Positions 14,186-18,220 of a DNA stretch of 18,220 nucleotides are shown piece after piece; position 1 is the first letter of the stretch; the number at the start of each line of letters is the position of its first letter. The position numbers and the translations under genes were made by a program. Origin of the DNA: CAZDQL01 sp964507325 (GTDB lineage: Bacteria > Planctomycetota > UBA1135 > GCA-002686595); the NCBI GenBank assembly GCA_964507325.1, contig CAZDQL010000118.1:1-18220 (forward strand), read 5' to 3'. The notes beneath the pieces were generated by a model, which did no database searches, was not told the origin of the DNA, and saw nothing but the letters and a program-made list of their open reading frames with translations.

Positions 14186-14747
14186 CGCGCTCGACGAAGT
14201 GGCCGTCGCGGGTGTCGACCTTGATGCGCACGCCCGCCTCCAGGTAGGGCGGCACCTGCACCACCAGACCGGTGGAGGTGGTGGCCGGCTTGAGCTGCGC
14301 CTGGGCGGTGGCGCCCTTGATGGTCGGATCGCAGCTCACGATCTCCATCTCCACCGTGTTGGGTAGCTCCAGGGCGCTGACCACACCGTCGATCAGCATC
14401 GCTTGCAGGCCCTGGATGCCGTCTTCCAGGTAGTTCTGCGCGCCGGCCAGGGCCTGGGCGTCGAAATCGAACTGCTCGTAGGTCTCGTCGTCCATGAAGT
14501 ACCAGCGGCTGCCGTCGGTGTAGAGGTAGCTGGCCATGTGGCGCTCCAGATCGACTTCGTCGAACTTCTCCCCGCTACGCACCGACTCGTTCAGGATCTG
14601 ACCGGTGCGCAGGTGGCGGAACTTCGTCTTGAAGATGGTGTTCGCGCCGCGGGCGGTGGGCGTGCTGACCGTGTAGTCGACGATGATCACGGGCTCGCCC
14701 TTGAGAACCAGGCAAACGCCCTTCTTGAAGCTGCTGGTGTCGATCAT
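14175..14747 (-). CDS. efp: Elongation factor P with EfpL/YeiP-like Omega loop
   Basis: Translation factor that rescues ribosomes stalled at polyproline motifs; cytoplasmic. The 190 residues have the three-domain EF-P layout: KOW-like domain 1 (1-65), OB domain 2 (about 66-130) and OB domain 3 (about 131-190). The last contains KPATTSTGLVVQVPPYLEAG and VDTRDGHFVERVK. The tip loop reads STPTARGANTIFK (28-40), with arginine R33. This is the longer SPTARGA-type loop known from EfpL/YeiP, not the short PGKG loop of lysylated EF-P. The C-terminus is nearer to canonical EF-P. ATG at 14747 overlaps the mutM stop as ATGA, so translation is probably coupled. Because the loop is mixed I cannot say whether this is the organism's only EF-P or a paralogue. 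Confidence 0.92.
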   Translation of the reverse strand: MIDTSSFKKGVCLVLKGEPVIIVDYTVSTPTARGANTIFKTKFRHLRTGQILNESVRSGEKFDEVDLERHMASYLYTDGSRWYFMDDETYEQFDFDAQALAGAQNYLEDGIQGLQAMLIDGVVSALELPNTVEMEIVSCDPTIKGATAQAQLKPATTSTGLVVQVPPYLEAGVRIKVDTRDGHFVERVKS

Positions 14748-15598
14748 GGGGCGCGGATCCTACTCGGGGGCGGCGGGGGCTGACAACGGGGGCAGAGGTG
14801 CGTTCCGCGCTGGGCGACCACGATCCGCTGCAGCTCCGCACCGCAGCGGCGACAGGGCTCGCCGGCTCGTCCGTAGACCTGGAACTGCTCCTGGTAGCCG
14901 CCGGGGTTGCCTTCGGGAGTGCGATAGAAGCCGTCGAAGGAGGAACCCTCGCGGGCGATCGCAGCGCGCAGGGTGGCGCGGATGGCGTCGCGCAGGCGTC
15001 GCGCTCCCGCGCGGCCCACCCGGTCGGAGCGCCCGAGGGGGTGCAGCCGGGAGCGGAAGAGGGCCTCGTCGACGTAGATGTTGCCGAGCCCGGCCAGGAA
15101 GGTCTGGTCGAGCAAGAGCGGCTTGAGCGCGCGCCGCCGCGCGGCCAGGGCCTCTTCCAACCAGGCAGCGCTGAAGGACTCCCCGAGGGGCTCGGGACCC
15201 AGCTTGGAGAGCACCGAGTCGGGATCGCCATACCAGCCCAGGCGCCCGAACTTGCGCACGTCCACGAAGTAGAGCGTCCCTCGATCGAGGCGCAGGCTGA
15301 CCCGCGTCCAGGAGGGCGCGGCCCGGGAGCTGTGCTCGACCAGGAGCCGGCCGGTCATGCGCAGGTGGCAGAGCAGGACCCCGGCGTCCCGGCGTCTCCG
15401 GCGCAGGCTCAGCACGAGGTACTTGCCCCGCCGCTCGACGGCCGCGAAGCGCGCTCCGACCGCGGCGCGCTCGAAGGCCCGCGGGGACTGGCCGCCGAGG
15501 GAGCGCCGCCAGTGCACGCTACAGGCCGCGATCCTCCGTCCGCTCAGGCGGGGGCGGAGCAGGCGGGCGGTGGTCTCGACCTCGGGCAGCTCGGGCAC
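14744..15598 (-). CDS. mutM: Formamidopyrimidine-DNA glycosylase (Fpg/MutM)
   Basis: Base-excision repair glycosylase and AP lyase removing 8-oxoguanine and formamidopyrimidines. In its 284 residues the start PELPEVET gives the catalytic Pro2 and Glu3 after initiator removal. RRGKYL (57-62) supplies the phosphate-contacting lysine K59. CHLRMTGRL carries the intercalating Met region, and LAGLGNIYVDEALF is the helix-two-turn-helix core. The C-terminal zinc finger is complete, with C249-x2-C252-x16-C269-x2-C272. A short Pro-rich tail (PPPPP) follows. The start is GTG at 15598-15596. The stop overlaps the EF-P start as ATGA (14747-14744), forming a two-gene operon. Confidence 0.96.
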   Translation of the reverse strand: MPELPEVETTARLLRPRLSGRRIAACSVHWRRSLGGQSPRAFERAAVGARFAAVERRGKYLVLSLRRRRRDAGVLLCHLRMTGRLLVEHSSRAAPSWTRVSLRLDRGTLYFVDVRKFGRLGWYGDPDSVLSKLGPEPLGESFSAAWLEEALAARRRALKPLLLDQTFLAGLGNIYVDEALFRSRLHPLGRSDRVGRAGARRLRDAIRATLRAAIAREGSSFDGFYRTPEGNPGGYQEQFQVYGRAGEPCRRCGAELQRIVVAQRGTHLCPRCQPPPPPSRIRAP

Positions 15599-15658
15599 GC
15601 GGCGGCGATTGTATGCGGGCGACTTCCCTCTGGTCCGAAGAAGCGCTACACCGGGGTC

Positions 15659-16039
15659 ATGCGTGGCGTGAACCTGCTACTCGTCGAGCTCCTGCTGGGC
15701 GGACTCCTCCTGGGGCTGGCCTGCGCCTGTGCAACCGAGCGGAGGGCCGTTCCGGTCGAGCGCACCAGCGGAGTCGTCCTGAAGGCGTCCCCCGACGTGG
15801 TCTGGGAGGAGACGCGCAACGTCGTGATGGGCGTGGGGCGCATGGCGCGCGCCGACGAGTCCACCCGCACGGTGCGCGCTTTCGTCGGCCTCGGCTCGGT
15901 GACGGCGCGCGTGGAGCCCTACGACTCGACCGCCTCACGGGCCATCCTGCGCGTGGTGGCCCAGGCCAACGGCGCCGACTCGCCGCAGACCGCCCAGAAG
16001 GTCCTGAACGAGATCGTGAGGCGCGTCCAGGCGCGCTGA
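15659..16039 (+). CDS. Small predicted lipoprotein
   Basis: A 126-residue protein with a clear lipoprotein signal peptide: hydrophobic LLLVELLLGGLLLGLAC (residues 6-22), with lipobox LGLAC and a second cysteine at 24. The mature part is about 100 residues. It reads as an alpha/beta domain: VVLKASPDVVWEETRNVVM, then RTVRAFVGLGSVTARVEPYD, then ILRVVAQANG and a C-terminal helix VLNEIVRRVQAR. This order resembles small DUF3568-like lipoproteins, but the match is by eye only. The ATG at 15659 is preceded by a weak CCGGGG site. It is divergent from mutM with a 60-base gap that must hold both promoters. The role is unknown, probably envelope-associated. Confidence 0.72.
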   Translation: MRGVNLLLVELLLGGLLLGLACACATERRAVPVERTSGVVLKASPDVVWEETRNVVMGVGRMARADESTRTVRAFVGLGSVTARVEPYDSTASRAILRVVAQANGADSPQTAQKVLNEIVRRVQAR

Positions 16040-16079
16040 TCGCTCCCGGTCAGGGCGTCCCCGGCCGCGATCGAGAGGT

Positions 16080-16343
16080 CTAGCGCCTCTGGCCCTCGTC
16101 CATCGAGGTCGAGCAGCCACGGCGAGCCCCACCGAGGTCGGCGCTGTCGTCACCGGAGCGGTGGATGCCCTGGGTCTCGCCGCCGGCGACTCCAGGGACG
16201 CAAGGCTCGTCGGTAGTGCGGTACGAGGTACCCGTGGGTGCTTCGGCGGCGGAGGTATTGAGGACCTGGGTGACGCCGGTGAGCACCAGGAGGCCGAGCA
16301 GGGAGACGACGCGCGAAGCGATGGTCGGGGGCTGGGTACGCAT
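16080..16343 (-). CDS. Possible small secreted or membrane protein
   Basis: An 87-residue open frame from the ATG at 16343 with a convincing N-terminal export signal: MRTQPPTIASR, then VVSLLGLLVLTGVTQVL, then NTSAAEA as a plausible cleavage site. The remaining roughly 55 residues are polar and low in hydrophobics, and end in CSTSMDEGQRR. I recognise no family. There is no clear ribosome-binding site upstream, and in this GC content chance frames are frequent, so the signal sequence is the main support. It converges with the small lipoprotein gene; AGAGG/CCTCT (16074-16090) forms a weak hairpin across its stop codon. Confidence 0.42.
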   Translation of the reverse strand: MRTQPPTIASRVVSLLGLLVLTGVTQVLNTSAAEAPTGTSYRTTDEPCVPGVAGGETQGIHRSGDDSADLGGARRGCSTSMDEGQRR

Positions 16344-16601
16344 GGCGGTGTGGGGAGAGCCCGCGCGATGGCACACGCGAGCGCGGCCGTGTCAGCGCTG
16401 CTATCGGGGCCCCCGGCGACGGAGCTTTAGCCGGGACGCGCCGCGGCCGAGGGCGTCCGTCAGCGCAGCGGGTGGCCTGCGGGTCCTCCCCCGCCGCACC
16501 TCGACTCGAGAGCGGCTCGCCGGTCGGCGCAGCCGCAGGGCTCAATAGGAACGCCCATTACGGCCCGCAGCTCGGCCTCATCCGAATAGCATGACGGCCC
16601 C
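16344..16601. other. Intergenic stretch without a recognised gene
   Basis: No supported gene. It should contain the promoters for the minus-strand small protein and the plus-strand phosphatase-family gene. The part just before the latter (16540-16590) is slightly AT-richer (CAATAGGAACGCCCATTACG). I see no clear -10/-35 pair, repeat or RNA gene. Confidence 0.4.
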
Positions 16602-17987
16602 ATGCGACGCGTCCTGCTCCTCGATCTCGTCGGGCTGACCCCACGCCAGCTCGGCGAGCACACTCCCCACCTGCGCTCCCTCGCCACCGGCGGATGCGCG
16701 GCGCCGATGAGCGCCGTCCTGCCGGCGCTGACCTGCAGCGCCCAGGCCACCCTGCTGACCGGCGAGCTGCCCTGCGAGCACGGAGCGGTCGGCAACGGTT
16801 GGCGGTTGCCCGGGACGGGCGAGGTGAACCTCTGGCGCCAGGCGAACGCCCTGGTGGAGGCGGACAAGGTCTACGACGTCGCCCGGCGGCGCGACTCCTC
16901 CTTCACCTGCGCCAAGCTCTTCTGGTGGTGGAACCTGGGGGCGGCGGTCGACTGGTCGATCACCCCGCGGCCCTTCTACCCCGCCGACGGGCGCAAGATC
17001 CCGGCCGTCTACTCCTGGCCGACGGAGTTCGGGAGGGAGCTGGAGGAGCAGCTGGGTGCCTTCCCCTTCTTCGACTTCTGGGGTCCCAAGGCGGGCTTGC
17101 CGTCGAGTCGTTGGATCGCGCGGGCCGCGGCGCACACCCTGCGGACGAAGCGGCCCAGCCTGACGCTGGCCTACCTGCCGCATCTCGACTACGACCACCA
17201 GCGCCATGGACCGCACGCCCCCCGCTCCGTGGCGGCCTTGCGCGAGCTGGATGTGCTGGTGGGTGAACTGTTGGAGGCCGCCGCCGAGGCGGAGGCGGTG
17301 GTGATCGCCGTCAGCGAGTACGGCATCCAGAACGTGCGGCGCCCGGTACACGTCAACCGCCGCCTGCGCGAGGCGGGACTGCTCGTCGCGCGCGCGACGC
17401 CCACCGGTGAGGTGCTCGATCCCTACGGCAGCGCCGCCTTCGCCCTCGCCGATCACCAGGTGGCCCACGTCTACTGCCGCGACCCGCGGGCCGCGGCGGC
17501 GGCGCGCGAGGCACTCGCGGGCCTGGCGGGGGTGGAGCGCCTGCTCGACCGCGACGACCAGCGCGAGTTCGGACTCGACCACCCGAACAGCGGCGAGCTG
17601 GTGGCGGTCGCCGAGCGGGACGCCTGGTTCACCTACTACTACTGGACGGAGCGTGCCGCCGAGCCCGACTTCGCGCGCACGGTCGACATCCATCGCAAGC
17701 CCGGCTACGACCCCTGCGAGATGTTCCTCGACCCGGGCCTGCGTTTCCCGAAGCTGCGGGTCGCGCGCCGCCTGGCCCAGAAGCTCCTGGGGATGCGCTA
17801 CCTGCTGGACGTGATCCCGGTCGAGCCGGAGCTGGTGCGCGGCAGCCATGGGCGTCTGCCCGACGATGCGCAGGATGGACCGCTCTACCTCTCCAGCCTG
17901 CCCTGGGGCGAACGCAACCCCGAGCCCGCCGGTGGCGTCGTCCCGATCACCTCGGTAGCGGAGCGCGTCCTGGCCGCGCTCGAGTGA
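16602..17987 (+). CDS. Alkaline phosphatase-family / nucleotide pyrophosphatase-type protein
   Basis: A 461-residue member of the type I phosphodiesterase/nucleotide pyrophosphatase branch of the alkaline-phosphatase superfamily. Visible are the N-terminal metal Asp (LLLDLVG, D8), the nucleophile Thr in PALTCSAQATLLTG (41-54, T44) and an Asp/His metal motif in LPHLDYDHQRHGP (192-204). The usual SDHG is replaced by SEYGI (238-242). RPVHVNRRL (247-255) and a late GSHGRLPDD follow. The E-Y change suggests altered metal binding, but the rest is well conserved and I recall the SEYGI form as a recurring subfamily. No signal peptide is seen, so it is probably cytoplasmic. I have a weak recollection that similar proteins accompany ebo-type gene clusters; nothing else of such a cluster is here. 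The stop codon abuts a giant hairpin at 17988. Confidence 0.85.
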   Translation: MRRVLLLDLVGLTPRQLGEHTPHLRSLATGGCAAPMSAVLPALTCSAQATLLTGELPCEHGAVGNGWRLPGTGEVNLWRQANALVEADKVYDVARRRDSSFTCAKLFWWWNLGAAVDWSITPRPFYPADGRKIPAVYSWPTEFGRELEEQLGAFPFFDFWGPKAGLPSSRWIARAAAHTLRTKRPSLTLAYLPHLDYDHQRHGPHAPRSVAALRELDVLVGELLEAAAEAEAVVIAVSEYGIQNVRRPVHVNRRLREAGLLVARATPTGEVLDPYGSAAFALADHQVAHVYCRDPRAAAAAREALAGLAGVERLLDRDDQREFGLDHPNSGELVAVAERDAWFTYYYWTERAAEPDFARTVDIHRKPGYDPCEMFLDPGLRFPKLRVARRLAQKLLGMRYLLDVIPVEPELVRGSHGRLPDDAQDGPLYLSSLPWGERNPEPAGGVVPITSVAERVLAALE

Positions 17988-18173
17988 GCTAGCCCGGTTC
18001 CCTCGCCAGCGGCGAGCCGGAATCGTCCCAGGTGGTTCCCAGTGGACGAGTTGTGGCCGATCACCCCGCAGGCGACCTCACTGCAGGTCGTCGAGGACTG
18101 ATCGGTCGCAACTCGTTCGCTGGGGGCCACCTGGGGCGATTCTGGCCGGCGGTGGTGAGGGAACCGGGCTAGC
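17988..18173 (+). repeat. 186-base giant hairpin (near-perfect inverted repeat, wobble-biased)
   Basis: Arm 17988-18063 (76 bases) pairs with arm 18099-18173 (75 bases). I count 64 Watson-Crick pairs and 9 G-T pairs, with only two G-G mismatches (18009/18152 and 18012/18149) and one bulged A (18015). The apical part continues as an 8-bp stem, GGCGACCT (18071-18078) / AGGTCGTC (18085-18092), around CACTGC. All nine transition differences between the arms are G-U in plus-strand RNA. The ends are GCTAGCCCGG and CCGGGCTAGC. It begins at the first base after the upstream stop codon. It could be a structured RNA or long 3' UTR hairpin, a MITE-like element, or an IS-derived palindrome. No coding potential is apparent. 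Confidence 0.93.
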
Positions 18174-18177
18174 CCGG
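18164..18177. repeat. 14-base perfect palindrome CCGGGCTAGCCCGG at the hairpin end
   Basis: The right end of the giant hairpin runs into a further GCTAGCCCGG (18168-18177) in the same orientation as the left end of the hairpin (17988-17997). The motif is therefore present three times, and the junction is itself palindromic. This could be the start of a second, related element. Confidence 0.7.
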
Positions 18178-18220
18178 CCTATTCATGAGGTTCGAGCCTC
18201 GGACCCCAAGAGCGAGCGAA
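18174..18220 (+). other. Window tail after the hairpin, possible start of another element or gene
   Basis: After the hairpin the sequence reads CCGGCCTATTCATGAGG and onward. An ATG at 18185 opens a frame of 12 codons to the edge (MRFEPRTPRASE). That is too short to judge. It could be a gene start or the left end of an insertion sequence beginning with GCTAGCCCGG. Confidence 0.2.

Noticed and set aside
17988..18173. Integron attC site
   Set aside because: Although a long imperfect palindrome, it lacks RYYYAAC/GTTRRRY core sites at the ends. It is longer and far better paired than attC, and no integrase or cassette array is seen.
17988..18173. Ordinary Rho-independent terminator of the phosphatase-family gene
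   Set aside because: The stem is several times longer than any normal terminator and has no U-tract. It may end transcripts incidentally, but that does not explain its length or wobble bias.
1..18220. CRISPR array, tRNA or rRNA genes, phage or defence genes
   Set aside because: No regularly spaced direct repeats, cloverleaf-like sequences, rRNA signatures, or recognisable defence or phage proteins were found on either strand.

Overview
The window is uniformly GC-rich and densely coded. Many genes use GTG starts, several stop/start overlaps are the 4-base ATGA/GTGA type, and long spurious open frames lie antisense to real genes. The gene content is mainly housekeeping: RNA modification, ribosome maturation, EF-P, MutM and arginine decarboxylase. 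It also carries lipoproteins, a multi-TM SGNH hydrolase and two alkaline-phosphatase-superfamily proteins. This fits a high-GC Gram-negative chromosome. I lean towards a Planctomycetota-like or similar environmental lineage, but that is inference from gene style only; there is no rRNA or marker phylogeny here.

Layout. (1) 1-3986, minus: a tightly coupled three-gene unit, PLP Thr/Ser dehydratase > degenerate sulfatase-like lipoprotein > TrmJ/TrmH-type RNA methyltransferase (cut by the left edge). (2) 4162-5148, plus: tRNA-dihydrouridine synthase, divergent from unit 1. (3) 5187-8316, minus: a DUF2332-type protein and a membrane-anchored SGNH/GDSL hydrolase. They are separated and bracketed by three copies of a 30-base hairpin-forming repeat (6251-6280, 6442-6471 inverted, 8359-8388). 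(4) 8434-9624, plus: RsgA, facing an M17 leucyl aminopeptidase (9781-11253, minus), with two strong hairpins between them. (5) 11312-14185, plus: speA > slyD-like > conserved hypothetical, a coupled operon. (6) 14175-15598, minus: mutM > EF-P (EfpL/YeiP-like loop), coupled by ATGA. (7) 15659-16343: a small lipoprotein and a possible small secreted protein, convergent. (8) 16602-17987, plus: an alkaline-phosphatase/nucleotide-pyrophosphatase family protein. Its stop codon directly abuts a 186-base near-perfect hairpin (17988-18173).

The genes do not form one pathway. A translation/RNA theme recurs: TrmJ-like, Dus, RsgA, EF-P and a SlyD-type chaperone.

The most unusual signal is the terminal giant hairpin. 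Its 76/75-base arms differ at 9 transition positions, and every one is a G-U wobble in the plus-strand RNA; in the minus-strand RNA they would all be A-C mismatches. This strand asymmetry points either to selection for a structured transcript or to strand-biased C-to-T change. It is not what random decay of a DNA inverted repeat would give. The second notable signal is the 30-base REP-like repeat family around the SGNH hydrolase gene.
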